A stretch of 64,000 nucleotides of DNA from Rapana venosa (Eukaryota; Mollusca; Gastropoda; Neogastropoda; Muricidae), in the NCBI GenBank assembly GCA_028751875.1, contig CM054154.1, positions 55,063,085 through 55,127,084 on the forward strand, in the 5' to 3' direction. How positions within the stretch are numbered: position 1 is the stretch's first letter; each line of letters starts with the position of its first letter. The position numbers and the translations under genes are program-made. The notes below the pieces were generated by a model. The model was not told the origin of the DNA. It did no database searches and worked only from the letters and a program-made list of their open reading frames with translations. Below, one piece after another: positions 1 to 10,623 of this stretch.

Positions 1-182
1 CTTTCTGGACCTCGATGGATCTTTCCATGAGAGTTTTCAATGCGAAGATTGCATTTCTGGTGCCTTTGTCTGCCATGAATCCAAATTGCGTTTCTGATAT
101 TTCTGGGAGTATTTTATTTCTCATTCTCTTCATGAGTATTCGTAAAAGAACTTTGGTGAGGTGACTCATCAGGCTGAAATTA
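1..182 (-). mobile_element. Non-LTR retrotransposon RT fragment, cut by window edge
   Basis: Read on the minus strand from 182 to 1, one frame stays open and gives RT finger/palm sequence: NFSLMSHLTKVLLRIL is followed by ILPEISETQFGFMADKGTRNAI. This is the usual order in LINE reverse transcriptases (the RPISL..SKVLE.I block, then Q.GFR.G..T.DAI). The frame has no stop in about 60 codons and runs off the left edge, so the rest of the element lies outside the window. The clade cannot be fixed from this piece. It is not closely similar to the other RT copies in the window. Confidence 0.8.
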
Positions 183-185
183 TTA

Positions 186-298
186 GTTGTGATTATTAAA
201 GATAGTCCCTTCTCAGGGCAAGGGCTGGATGAAAAAAAGTATGTCAATAGGTATCTGTTACCCTTGGGAATAAAGATTATCTATCAATCAATCAATAT
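186..298 (+). repeat. Dispersed repeat 3' end (copy 1 of 2)
   Basis: The motif GATAGTCCCT..TCAGGGCAAGG, then GGATGAAAAAAAG and TGTAACCCTTGGAATA-like sequence, recurs at 19517-19598. Here it ends in AATAAAGATTATC followed by ATCA repeats. It looks like the 3' end of a transposable element, but no body is recognisable upstream. Confidence 0.5.
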
Positions 299-412
299 GT
301 TTGCCTGCCTGCCTGTCTGTCTGTCTACTTTGTCTGTCTGTCTGTCTGCCTGTCTGTCAGACTCTAGCTATCTATCTATCTATCTATCCATCTATCTATT
401 TTCTTTCTTTCT
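299..412. repeat. CTGT/CTAT microsatellite
   Basis: Tetranucleotide repeats (CTGT, then CTAT, then CTTT) follow directly on the preceding repeat tail. The frames that stay open here are only translations of the repeat. Confidence 0.9.
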
Positions 413-609
413 TTCTGTGTTTTTGTGTGCAGGCACTTAGCTTGACTCATTAAATTTTTCGACAGATTACCGATGCTATTGCCATTAAAGTCAGTACAAA
501 ACATCTTGTTGATTTGAAAATGTCTTAGTGTGCTCGGGAAAGTAATTATGTTAAGTTTATTTAACGTCTTAATGGCTACCAGTGAGGTGAAGGCTATGTA
601 TCCTTCACC

Positions 610-900
610 TCTATGTGTGTGTGTGGTTGGGTGGGGGTGGGGGTGTCTGCGTGCCCGTGCATGTGTGTGTGTGTTACTGCAGTGTTTCAATTTTACCTAT
701 CTTGTCAATCTAAAAATAGGAACTCATGTGCGTGCGTGCGTGCGTGTGTGTGTGTGCGTGTGTTACTGCAGTGTTTCATATTGTACCTGTCTTGTCAATC
801 TAAAAATGGTGTCTTCATTTTCACCTATCTTGTCAGTCTAAAATGGGAACTCTCTCTCTCTTTCTTTCTTTCTCCCTCTGTGTGTGCTTGTGTGTGTGCA
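610..900. repeat. TG/TGCG tracts with a ~90-bp tandem duplication
   Basis: TG-rich tracts alternate with a unit beginning GTTACTGCAGTGTTTCA and ending CTTGTCAATCTAAAAATRG. The unit is seen near 670-719 and 760-811, with a partial third at 812-850 (CACCTATCTTGTCAGTCTAAAA). A CT/CTTT tract follows. Confidence 0.8.
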
Positions 901-1119
901 TGCGTGCATTTGTGTTGGCGTATGTGCAGATGCATAAGAAAATGTATTTATTTCTAGTATTATGTAAGTGAGTGTGTAGTCTCATTAATCATAGTGGAGA
1001 CAGTGGAGTATGAGATAACACAGACGTTTGTACTTTGTCATATTTTGTTGGGTTATTTTTAAATCTGCTATTGCAATGGTTGTACTCTATCTATGCAATT
1101 AAATCATTTGAGTTTGAGA

Positions 1120-1285
<166 letters not shown>

Positions 1286-1839
1286 ATTTTTTGTTTGAAG
1301 TTTGGAATGTTTATACAATATGAAATGTAGCCGTCTTGTGTCTTTCAAGATGATGATTCATGTTAGTGTGCCTGTCAGTTTGGTAACTGTCCTCCATGGG
1401 CTGATTAAAGTGTTTTTGACTTGACTTGACTTGACCTGCACTTGGTCATATTAGATCAGGGGCCAAAGCTGATCTGACAGCTTGTCTTCAGGCCCAGAAA
1501 CACGGCGTGGTAATGGTTGTTCAGCTTCACTTTCTGATGAGATCCCTGCTGCGGTTGCTGTCAGCTATGTTGCAGTTGCTGTCAACTTTACATCCATTCC
1601 CGATGATGTACCGTATGATGTCACTGAAAGCAGAAATGACTAGTTAAAGACTTCTGACTTTGCACAAAATATCCTTCATGAGATCGTCCTTGTCGTTATC
1701 CTGACAGTGCTTCACAAGTGGACGCCAGGCTTGTTGATGGTGCTGCTCTCATCTAAATGTATCACCAAAGCTGACAACTATATTTCAGGCATATATGGAT
1801 GTCATATGTCTTTCCATACATGATGTGCCAGCTTGATTC
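1286..1839. other. No gene recognised; TTGAC-repeat tail at about 1418-1436
   Basis: I see no coding signal here. Around 1385-1436 the sequence GCTGATTAAAGTGTTTTTGA runs into four TTGAC units, which looks like the short-repeat 3' end of a retroposon. Sequence from about 1440 on may be a more decayed upstream part of the pseudogene that follows. Confidence 0.35.
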
Positions 1840-2960
1840 AGTATCACAAGTTTTCCTTGCTTTTGATGTCTATAGCCATTAGGGCTGACAGCTTGACGTC
1901 TGCTACATGGAAAAAAGCCAGGTTCTGGTGCTCGAAGAAGGGTTATGGCTCAGCACAGGTTCCAGGAAACTGGAAACATTTTCTGCAGGTAAATTAGAAC
2001 AAAAATGAACTGTTCAGGTTCCTCACAGAGACTCGTTTGGACAAAGCACAAGTCCATGACAAGATCTTTAAATGTACAAGCACCAAGAAAACTCTGTGCT
2101 CATCCAGCAAAGACACCAGCAGACTAGAACCTTGTAGCCCTGAGGAAGCAGACACTCCTCTAACGCTACATGTGGATGACTATCACAGAGGCCCTGCAGA
2201 AAGTCTTCATTAGGACAACGGATACTGACCTAGTTGCACTTGCTGTTGCCTGTGTCCAGTTAACTGCAGTTCATGAACTGCAGATTGCTCTTGGAGTTGG
2301 GAAATACTTTAAATATCTAACATCCCACACAACTGCCACTCAGCTTGGTCCAAAGTACTCCAAAGCCTTGCCAGCCTTCTGTGCATTCACAGGGAGTGAC
2401 TGTGTGTTCTCTGGAAGAGGAAAGACCAGGGCGTGAAATACATGGGCTGCATAGCGGCAAGTGACTGATGCCCTCCTGCTCATGATGGAACAACCAGCTA
2501 CCCTGCCCATACCTGGCTCAATGATGGAGGATCTTCAACGTTCTGTTGTATGACAGGACCAGAGGATTGCAAAGTGTGGATGACGCCAGGAAAAGGATGT
2601 GCACAACGGGAAGACAGCAGCTGGGCACATTCCATTTATTTTCAGTGTGCTTCAGCAGCATACCCTATGAGCTGTTTACCAAAGTGGTCACATTATTATG
2701 GGGACTGTGTTTGGTGAAAGCACCAGACCTTCCTTGCCCTGGACTATGGGATGGCAGAAAGAACAGGATCATGGATGGAGGGAGACCTGTGTGGACTACA
2801 CTGCCACAGGGAGAGGAAGCCATCAAGAACTGATCCACTGTGGCTGTAAGCTGCCTGTGGAGAACGTATGCTGTCAATGCTACAAAGCCAGTTTACATCG
2901 TATATCCTTGTGTACATGGGGTGGATGTGATGACTGCAGTAGGGATCAGAGCACATGACA
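1840..2960 (+). pseudogene. Decayed copy of a repeat-family protein with Cys-rich C-terminus
   Basis: Several frames must be joined to follow one protein. In order: DSLTSAT, then GARRRVMAQ, VPGNWKHFLQV, NKNELFRFLTETRL and CSPEEADT (about 1860-2150); then FIRTTDTDLVALAVA, GVGKYFKYLTSH, LGPKYSKALPAFCAFTGSDC and GRGK (2200-2436); MYDRTRGLQSVDDARK (2546-2593); and ELIHCGCK with a cysteine cluster and WGGC (about 2825-2930). I recognise this order (EEADT, TDxxVLAV, ALP.FHAFTGCD, YDRTS..VNEAR, C-terminal CxC cluster) from an uncharacterised multicopy protein family in invertebrate genomes, probably transposon-derived. At least four frameshifts and several stops show it is dead. The function of the family is unknown to me. 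Confidence 0.6.
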
Positions 2961-2989
2961 GTACTTTCCCTTTTCCTGCAAGTCCAGGC

Positions 2990-3215
<226 letters not shown>

Positions 3216-3261
3216 CCATCTGTGAACACTTTCAAGTGATTGTGTGTGTGTTTTATTTTAT

Positions 3262-3332
3262 TGTATTTTATTCTTTTATTTCGAGGATAATGGAAAAAGC
3301 ACTCGTGTGCTTTTCTTTATCCAGTCCTTGAT
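3262..3332 (-). mobile_element. CR1-like LINE 3' end fragment
   Basis: On the minus strand this reads GGACTGGATAAAG, GTGCTTTTTCCATTATCCTCGA, AATAAAAGAATAAA. The same 3' end closes the longer CR1-like LINE at 31006-33043 and recurs at 9575-9842, 29674-29825 and 54478-54535. Confidence 0.6.
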
Positions 3333-3604
3333 TGTATGCAGTCTTTTGTAAATTTTGTCATCCATTCCCACCAGCACACAATGGCTTACTCTTCTGAAAA
3401 GTGGAACGGGTTTTAACATGTGCGCAAGATGTTCTGTGTGCATTCACACACTGGACCTCAGTTTATAGTCTCATCTGAAAGACATTTGTGGAAAGTGGAG
3501 TCGGCACTGATGTTATTTACAGAGGAAAAATCCTCTTGAACAAGAATCGAACCCGGGTCAGTAAGTCACGAATACATCACTCTAACCACCAGGCTATCCT
3601 CTGT
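3333..3604 (-). mobile_element. tRNA-derived SINE with conserved central domain
   Basis: On the minus strand from 3604 the element starts with a tRNA-like pol III promoter: A box TAGCCTGGTGGTTAGAG and B box GGGTTCGATTC. A central domain follows, CTTTCAGATGAGACTATAAAC, then GAGGTCCAGTGTG, and a tail AATGGATGACAAAATTTAC. The same core occurs at 25203-25482 and 43715-44145 behind different heads. It resembles deeply conserved central domains known from mollusc SINEs, but I cannot name the domain with certainty. Elements of this kind encode no protein and depend on a LINE. Confidence 0.75.
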
Positions 3605-3624
3605 GTGTGTGTGTGTTGTGTGTG

Positions 3625-3662
<38 letters not shown>

Positions 3663-3678
3663 TGTGTGTGTGTGTGTG

Positions 3679-3759
<81 letters not shown>

Positions 3760-3788
3760 TGTGGGTGGGTGGGTGGGTGGGTGTGTGT

Positions 3789-3821
<33 letters not shown>

Positions 3822-3830
3822 TACATGTGA
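3601..3830. repeat. (TG)n with GGTG interruptions
   Basis: A long TG tract with TTG and GGTGGGTGGG interruptions abuts the head of the SINE. Open frames in all phases are repeat artefacts. Confidence 0.95.
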
Positions 3831-4494
3831 GCACGTGTGTGCACAAGTGTTCATGTGTGTCTCTGGTTGTTTTTGTGTTTGTTGCTGCTTCTGCTGCTGT
3901 TGCTACTGGTATTGGTCAAGTGTTGTTTTCCTCTTTCTACAAATCCTGGTCAACCAAATCAGTGAACGTCATCATCACACTGTCACAGGGCACATGTGCA
4001 TGTGTGTGTGTGTATGCGTGTGTGCATGTATGTGTGCATGCATGCGCATGCACGTGTCTGTGTGTAGATGAAGATAAACATCAGCTCCATACATTTTAAA
4101 GCATAAAGTGAAATCCTGGAGCCGTGCTTCTGTGTTAGACAAACAAAGTGATATTCTTTTTTTTTCAAATGTTTATGTATGAAAGATTATGCCAAAAAAT
4201 CTAGTATCAATCATTGCTGTGTATATTCTAATTAATCATTTTTGATGCCATAAAGAAACTATGTGCAATTAATTAAGAGCTGCTTCAAAAATAAGATGAA
4301 CAAGTTAAGATGCGTTACAGTTTTTGCGGTCTTTGATAAGTGGGCCATATATCTTTGATCATCAAAATAAGTGGGAAACAATTGGCCAGTATGATGTTTC
4401 CCATGCCAATATTGTAGATGAGGGTCCAAAGTATGTGTATGCCAAAATTCACCCCGTCACTCTCATTTGCAGGGTTTGACCAATATTCCTGCAT
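3831..4494. other. No gene recognised
   Basis: A short CTGCTG-rich stretch near 3878-3900 and a TG-rich stretch at 3992-4066 are the only structure. The rest is AT-rich single-copy-looking sequence with no long open frame. Confidence 0.4.
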
Positions 4495-5090
4495 TGGCAG
4501 CTGGACTATATGCAGACATTTGAAACATAGGGTATTGATCTTATACTTTATTCTTTCTGATACAGGCAGCCAGTGAAGAGATACAAAAGAGGAGTGATGT
4601 ATTCAGATTTTTTCTTTCTTAGGACAAGTCGAGCTGCAGAGTTTTAAATCCGTGGAAGGGAGTGGATGGATGATGCTGGTAGGCCAGCCAAAAGAGAATT
4701 ACAGTAGTCCAAACATGAAAGAATGAGAAGAGATGATTATTTCAGTGACAGTGGGTACAATATGTGGAATGCATTGTGAGAAAAGAGGAGCAGGTATGGG
4801 ATCGAGATCACGTGATTTTATAGTCATTTCTTTCAGAATTGTCATGATTTCTTTTTCACTTGTGGGATGGAAGGAAAAGAGGGGAGTACCATGAGCAGGG
4901 GATCAGGAGGTGCAGGCTGGAATTGAGACTGATCCAATCTGGAGCAGATGTTGCGGAATTTGTCTGAGAAGAAGGAAGAGAAGATGAAAGGAAGTTCAGA
5001 CAGGCTGTGGGTGTTAGGCATTTTAGCGGATCCAAGAAGATTTGAAGTGAAGGAGAAAAGAGATTTTATGGGTAGCACAGAGAGCTTGTG
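4495..5090 (-). mobile_element. L2-like LINE with internal deletion
   Basis: On the minus strand the right part gives the pre-RT linker (SIKSLFSFTSNLLGSAK, LPFIFSSFFSDKFRNI, LDQSQFQPAPPDP). It then jumps directly to C-terminal sequence (a SHLFSFFHVWTTV-like stretch, PASSIHSLPR, and a WLPVSERIKYKINTL-like end). The RT palm is missing. The deletion joint near 4735 lies where both parent regions read CATCTCT, so microhomology of about 7 bp is likely. The 3' tail is also absent. Confidence 0.75.
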
Positions 5091-6192
5091 AAAAATAACA
5101 GTTTAAAGAAGCAGCTGAGCTAATCAAAAGTGATATAGGTGCAGCTCTAGAGATGTTTAATCATATTCTTAGGAAACAAGCAGAGTGCATGAAACGCAAA
5201 ATTTATGTAGATGGAACAAAAGCGAAAGGAAAGGAAATTGTTTGATCCAGACTGTAAAAGTGCAAGAACAAATGTTGCAAACTATTAAGAAAATTCCTTA
5301 AAACTTAATGGGTACAATTTCTGCCAAGCCAGAAGAGAATATAAGCATTTGTTTTTCGAAATAAAATATTGTTTAACAACAGACTGCTGCATAACGTGAT
5401 AGAATCTTCTAACAATCAGAAAGACTTCTGGCAAACTGTCCATAAACTGTCCCGGAAGCAAACTCAACCTCAGAATGATATATCACTTGAGAACTAGTTC
5501 ATTCATTTTAAAAGTATTCTTGAAAAGGATGTAAGTAATGAAGAAATGGCAGGTTGCACTGATCAAACAATTGCAAATTCGATCTTAGATTCAGAATTTG
5601 GTAGAAGAGATAGGGATAGTGATATCACAGATCTCACAGATATAAATCATGCTTTAAATCGTCCTATCTCAAAGGAAGAAATCACTACTGCCATTAGAAA
5701 GCTTAAGAATTTTTTTAAAAAGCGGTAGGTCCAGATCAAATTATTGCAGAAATGCCTAAGTGCTCAGGAGATGTTGCAGTAGACTTTTTTTTACGAAATT
5801 GTTTAATAATCTGTTGGCAAGGGGGTGGGGGGTATATCCAGAATGTTGGACAGAGTCTGTTTTGTTGCCGTTGTACAAGAAAGGGGATGTTAAGGGAACT
5901 AATAACTAAGAGGGATTTCTTTGTCTAACATAAGTGGGGAAAAGTATAGCTCCATTATAAACAGCAGACTGCAAAAATGGATAGAATTAAATGACATTAC
6001 AGGAGAGCACCAAGCTGGCTTAAAAAATCATTCTACAGTCCATATATTTTTACTTTGTTAGAAGTTATAGAAAAACAATTTACATATAATCAAAAACTAC
6101 ATGTAACTTTCATCGATTTTCAAAAAGTGTTCGATTCAATTTCAAGAAAACTATTGTGGCCAATATGAAGGAAAAATGGAGTAACAGGTAAA

Positions 6193-6576
6193 TTGTTTTG
6201 TTGTAGTAAAAGTATGTATGATGTAGTCAAAGCAAAGGTCAGATGCGGAGCAAAATTCAGTGATTATATATATTGTACAACAGGCGTTAAACAGGGAGAC
6301 GTCTTCAGCCCTGTGCTATTTTCTCTTTTAATTAATGAGCTAGCACAGAATATAATTAACAGTGGCAACCATGGTGTATTTTTCTCTAATTGTTTGGAAG
6401 AATTATTTTTATTACTTTTCGCTGATGATGTTGTTTTATTATCTGAAACTGTAGTGGGGATGCAAACACAACTGAACAATTTGTATACTGCTGCTAGAGA
6501 TCTCCAGTTAAAAGTAAATATGAATAAGAGTAACATAATGTTTTTTTCGAAAAGGAGGATTTTTGGCAGCTCATGA
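6193..6576 (+). pseudogene. RT palm fragment of copy A
   Basis: This is the best preserved stretch of the reverse transcriptase, 127 codons without a stop. It carries TTGVKQGDVFSPVLFSLLIN (RT block with the PQG/RQG position) and LLLFADDVVLLSE, whose FADD holds the two catalytic aspartates. It continues as LQLKVNMNKSNIMFF. Upstream and downstream blocks are in other frames, so no complete RT could be made. No true start codon applies; the frame simply opens between stops. Confidence 0.8.
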
Positions 6577-6656
6577 AAAATGATATTATGGTAACACAAA
6601 AGTCTCTGTTGAAAATTCTTACAAAATATCTTGTAGTCAATTTGACAACTAAACTT

Positions 6657-7523
6657 TTTTTTTTTTTTTTTTTGGCTGCCTCATCTTCTGTGACGTCCCC
6701 CCGTCCTGCTGTTCCCACGCCGCTCATTTCAATCTCCCTGCCACAGCCATCCCCAGATTTGTTATGTCTCATCCTCAGAGTCGGAGGTCCACAGGGAGCC
6801 CATCACTATCAGGCCGCCGCGGGGCCACCAGCCAGAGGGGCCCTGCACTGCTGCTGGGTCACTTTGGCGGTGTTCAGTGGTGCCTGTTCTGAGCTAACAT
6901 ACGCAGGACACCACCTACTAAGCCCCCTACTAACGACAGTATTAGCTCAGTCGCCGAGCCAGACTGAGTGAATTGCCCACCCGAGGTGGCAACCACCACA
7001 ACGTCCCTCCAACGACCGTCCCCCGCGAACCTCCAACCCCAAAGGCTTTGACACAAACTCACCACAGGCACAGAAGTGTATGGGTAAACCGAATCTGAGG
7101 TCACCATGAGACCAGAGAAACTGGGACCACCGAATCAGAGGCTTTTTTTTTTAATTGCATGATGATCAATGACAATGAGGATGACGTAATTATGCTGCTG
7201 TGGAAGTGCATATGCTTTGAGACTACTTGACAGGGTTGTACTCTACGCTTACTATCATAATATATCCCGGCGTCAACCGGGCCCGAGAGATACAGACACC
7301 TGCAGTGTTGGTCAGGTAATTTGAGCAACACTCTCAAACTCGCATCCGTTAAGTGGATGAAGCTCGACTGTGTGGTCCCAGTCTTCCCACTGAGCCCACA
7401 GCGCACTCACTCTGGGTAGGAGCCGGCCGGAGTCCGAAAAATCCCTATGACTCTTATGGGATTCGAACCCGCGACCTTCCAGTCCGTAACCCAAGGCGCT
7501 AACCACTGCGCCATGGCGGCTGG
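6657..7523 (-). mobile_element. Composite ~860-bp tRNA-headed SINE, copy 1
   Basis: The minus strand starts at 7523 with CCAGCCGCCATGGCGCAGTG and a pol III B box GGTCGCGGGTTCGAATCCC, a typical tRNA-derived head. About 370 bp later there is an internal A-rich linker (7141-7152 on the plus strand, T-rich). A second module of about 480 bp follows and ends GAGGCAGCC plus A18 (T run 6657-6674). It is flanked by the 16-bp duplication TTTGACAACTAAACTT at 6641-6656 and 7524-7539, direct proof of insertion into copy A. Sister copies: 18511-19364, 22735-23512, 49959-51618. No protein is conserved between copies beyond nucleotide similarity. Confidence 0.9.
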
Positions 7524-7539
7524 TTTGACAACTAAACTT

Positions 7540-8460
7540 AGCTTTAATAACATATGTCAGCATTTAGCTTCAAGGGCTAAAAAAAACTGTTTTGAGTATT
7601 CTTAGCATTTTGCACAAGTTTGAAAATAATTCTGTGAAAGTCTTCACAAACCTCTTTGAACCACAGGTACAACCCACTGTGCAAATCGGAGCAGAGATCT
7701 GGGGAATGGAAAATATTGTACCAATAGAAAAATTACATTTATTCGCATTAAAGAGATTCCTTGGTGTACACAGGTGCACTCCAAATGACATGATCTATGG
7801 AGAACTGGGAAAGTATCCATTGTTTGTAAAATCTATGGTAAAATGCGCAAGCTATTGGTTTAAGATAATTCGTATGGAGGACAAGGACTGCCATACAAAG
7901 CTGATAAAATGTTATACATACTGGATTGTGAAGGCAAGCATACTTGGGCATCTAAAATACGTTTATGTTTGTGTCGATTTGGCTTTGGATTTATTTGGGA
8001 CAATCAAGGAGTTCAAAATAGATTTTTTAAAAATTACAAAATCATTTAAACAGAGAGTTGTTTGACAGGAGTGGTACGCCCACATTCAAAACAGCATTCA
8101 ATTCTTTCTATACAGAACATTTGAAACGTCACTGTGTATTGAACAGTATACCTTGATATAAATAAACAAGTAGGCCCTATGTTAAACATACATTGTCAAC
8201 AATTAGATGTGGTGTATCAGATATCGCTGTACACTTGAAAGGATATGCAAAAGATGACAACGAGAATTTGATTTGTAATTTGTGTAAATTGGCAACACAA
8301 GATGAAATTCATGTTGTTTTGGAATGTCCAGTTCTTGGAGATCTGAGGAAAAAATTGATTCTACAAACTTATTGGAACTACCCATCATTGGTCAGGCTAG
8401 CTCAACTTATGTCATCTGAAAATGAGCAAACTGTTAAAAATTTAGCAATATTTCTGTAAC
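7540..8460 (+). pseudogene. C-terminal part of copy A RT with zinc-finger-like end
   Basis: Two open pieces (7592-8065 and 8193-8459) carry the post-RT region. The first has EIWGMENIVPIEKLHLFALK and RFLGVHRCTPNDMIYGELG, matched in copy B by CKRFLGVPVKTPNKMIYGDLG. The second has ENLICNLCKLATQDEIHV and VLECPVLGDLRKKL, a CxxC..H....C pattern typical of C-terminal zinc knuckles in several LINE clades. Frameshifts lie near 7587 and between the two pieces. Confidence 0.75.
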
Positions 8461-8643
8461 AATCTTTGAAGAGAATAAGGGATAGAAGCCTAATGTGAAT
8501 TTTTTTCAGTCTATAACAAATGCTCATTGAATGATTTATTTTCAACGATAACTTGACAGCAAATGGCTGTATACTAGTGCTGTGTATGTTTTCACCCCTT
8601 CAGAAGGGGCTTTGACCTATCTGAATAAAACCATCTTAAGTCT

Positions 8644-8644
<1 letters not shown>

Positions 8645-8677
<33 letters not shown>

Positions 8678-8685
8678 TCTCTCTC

Positions 8686-8718
<33 letters not shown>

Positions 8719-8726
8719 CTCTCTCA

Positions 8727-8758
<32 letters not shown>

Positions 8759-8760
8759 GA
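8645..8760. repeat. (TC)n microsatellite at the 3' end of copy A
   Basis: CT dinucleotides with a few TCC and CAT interruptions follow directly on the 3' UTR of copy A. Copies of this family at 16500 and 18370 also end in CTCTCTCT, so the tract may derive from the element tail. Confidence 0.9.
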
Positions 8761-8937
8761 GACATATTATCTGGTATCTGGCTTTAGTTAGCATGTTAGA
8801 TTTGTAATTTTATGCTTATTATCGGTCCAAATTGATGATGTGTATATATTTTTGTTATATGTATATTACGCAGGTGGAATTATCAGATTGTTTTGCATAA
8901 CAATTTATCATTTTAACAGATATTGTATGTGTATATG

Positions 8938-9387
<450 letters not shown>

Positions 9388-9574
9388 TCTTGTTTGCTCT
9401 TCTTTTCTCTATAACTCTCTCACTCTCTTCATGTCTTTTCCTTCTTCTGTCTCTTCTTCCTTCCTTCCTTTGTTCGGTATTTCCCTTATACACGGAATGT
9501 ATTACTTTATGACTATGAATGGTTGGATTATAGATTTTGTAGTGCCTTGTTTATCGTTGTCCTAAATACGTGCA

Positions 9575-9842
9575 ATCTTGCTATTTTTTTTCGGTTGTTT
9601 CTGTGTTTTCTGTTTTGCTTTCTTTCTTACTTGTTGCTACTTTTTTTTTCTCTTTCTCTCTCTCTTCGGTGATTTTTGTGGAGATTTTTGTAGATTTTTT
9701 TCCCGTAAGCTGTGTAAGTGTATTGCTATAGGCTTTATTTTATTTTATTATCATATATATCCTTAAGGGCGGGGACTGGATGTAAAAAGCACATGGGTGC
9801 TTATTCATTATCCTCGAAATAAAAGAAATTGTCATTGTCTCT
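9575..9842 (+). mobile_element. CR1-like LINE 3' UTR fragment
   Basis: The sequence CGGTTGTTTCTGTGTTTTCT onward to AAGGGCGGGGACTGGATGTA, AAAGCACATGGGTGCTTATT, CATTATCCTCGAAATAAAAG and TTGTCATTGTC matches the 3' UTR and tail of the LINE at 31006-33043, in the opposite orientation. There is no coding part. This is a short 5'-truncated insertion. Confidence 0.75.
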
Positions 9843-10335
9843 CCCTAGAGGGATGAGTTACAGTCGCAAGTGGAGGACGTGTTTTGGATGTGCTCTTGAA
9901 AAATGTTTAAAAAGTGACAGTTCTTGGCCTTTATATGTGGAAATTTTCTGCAGCAGTGCTCTTTGATGGTGTGTGTCACTAAAGGTGATGTGAAATTACT
10001 GGAAAGGTCAGTGACTGAAACGATATTAACACTTATTATTTAATATACTGCAAAGAACGACAATGTTTACATAGCAATGTAGACCCAGCTGAAAAAATCA
10101 GTGCAGCTAAAACTGTGAGTGGATACACGTGCAATCTGTTGCAAGAAGATTTCTTCAGGTTGCTAGTGGGTGCATGCTTCTTGACAGGAAAGCAAGTCCT
10201 GAGATGTATTCACAAGTGGATAATGTTGGCATCAACTCCCTACTTCCTATCTTCGGTGCACCTGTACTGTCATATTTGTAAACAAAGCAATGAACACAGG
10301 CACCTGCACATGAAAGCCTGTTATTACTCTTTATT
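9843..10335. other. No gene recognised
   Basis: Unique-looking sequence with no long open frame, no known repeat and no tRNA-like promoter. Confidence 0.4.
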
Positions 10336-10337
10336 AC

Positions 10338-10338
10338 A

Positions 10339-10393
<55 letters not shown>

Positions 10394-10422
10394 CCACCAC
10401 ACACACCACACTCGCACACACA

Positions 10423-10491
<69 letters not shown>

Positions 10492-10530
10492 GCACGCAAC
10501 TACAGAGTAGATCTATCTATCTATCTATCC
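10338..10530. repeat. (CA)n then short (CTAT)n
   Basis: CA dinucleotides with CACCAC interruptions at 10338-10495, followed by a CTAT tract at 10509-10530. Confidence 0.95.
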
Positions 10531-10623
10531 ATCTCTTTCATTCAGTTTCCTATTTTAGGGCCGTCTGGTATCACTTAAAGTGGAAAGACGTTAAAATTGA
10601 AGACTTACTTATGAAAGCCTGAA

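Larger units (their letters stand above)
5091..8650 (+). mobile_element. Non-LTR retrotransposon copy A (5'-truncated, degraded, split by a SINE)
   Basis: The element starts in the linker between endonuclease and RT and ends in a 3' UTR at about 8460-8645 with GAATAAAACC, running into CT repeats. RT blocks are spread over several frames: LNRPISKEEITTAIRKLK (about 5655-5710), HVTFIDFQKVFDSI (about 6100-6140), GVKQGDVFSPVLFSLLIN and FADDVVLLSE (6280-6450). After the SINE at 6657-7523 the same protein resumes as LTTKLSFNNICQHLASRAKK. It ends with a zinc-finger-like C-terminus, CNLC, then DEIHVVLECP. It is related to copy B at 10580-16520. Multiple frameshifts and stops make it inactive. Confidence 0.8.

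Noticed and set aside
7101..7563. Open frames conserved between SINE copies (for example minus 7101-7406 and 18785-19246)
   Set aside because: Similarity follows from nucleotide identity of the SINE copies; frames break differently in each copy.
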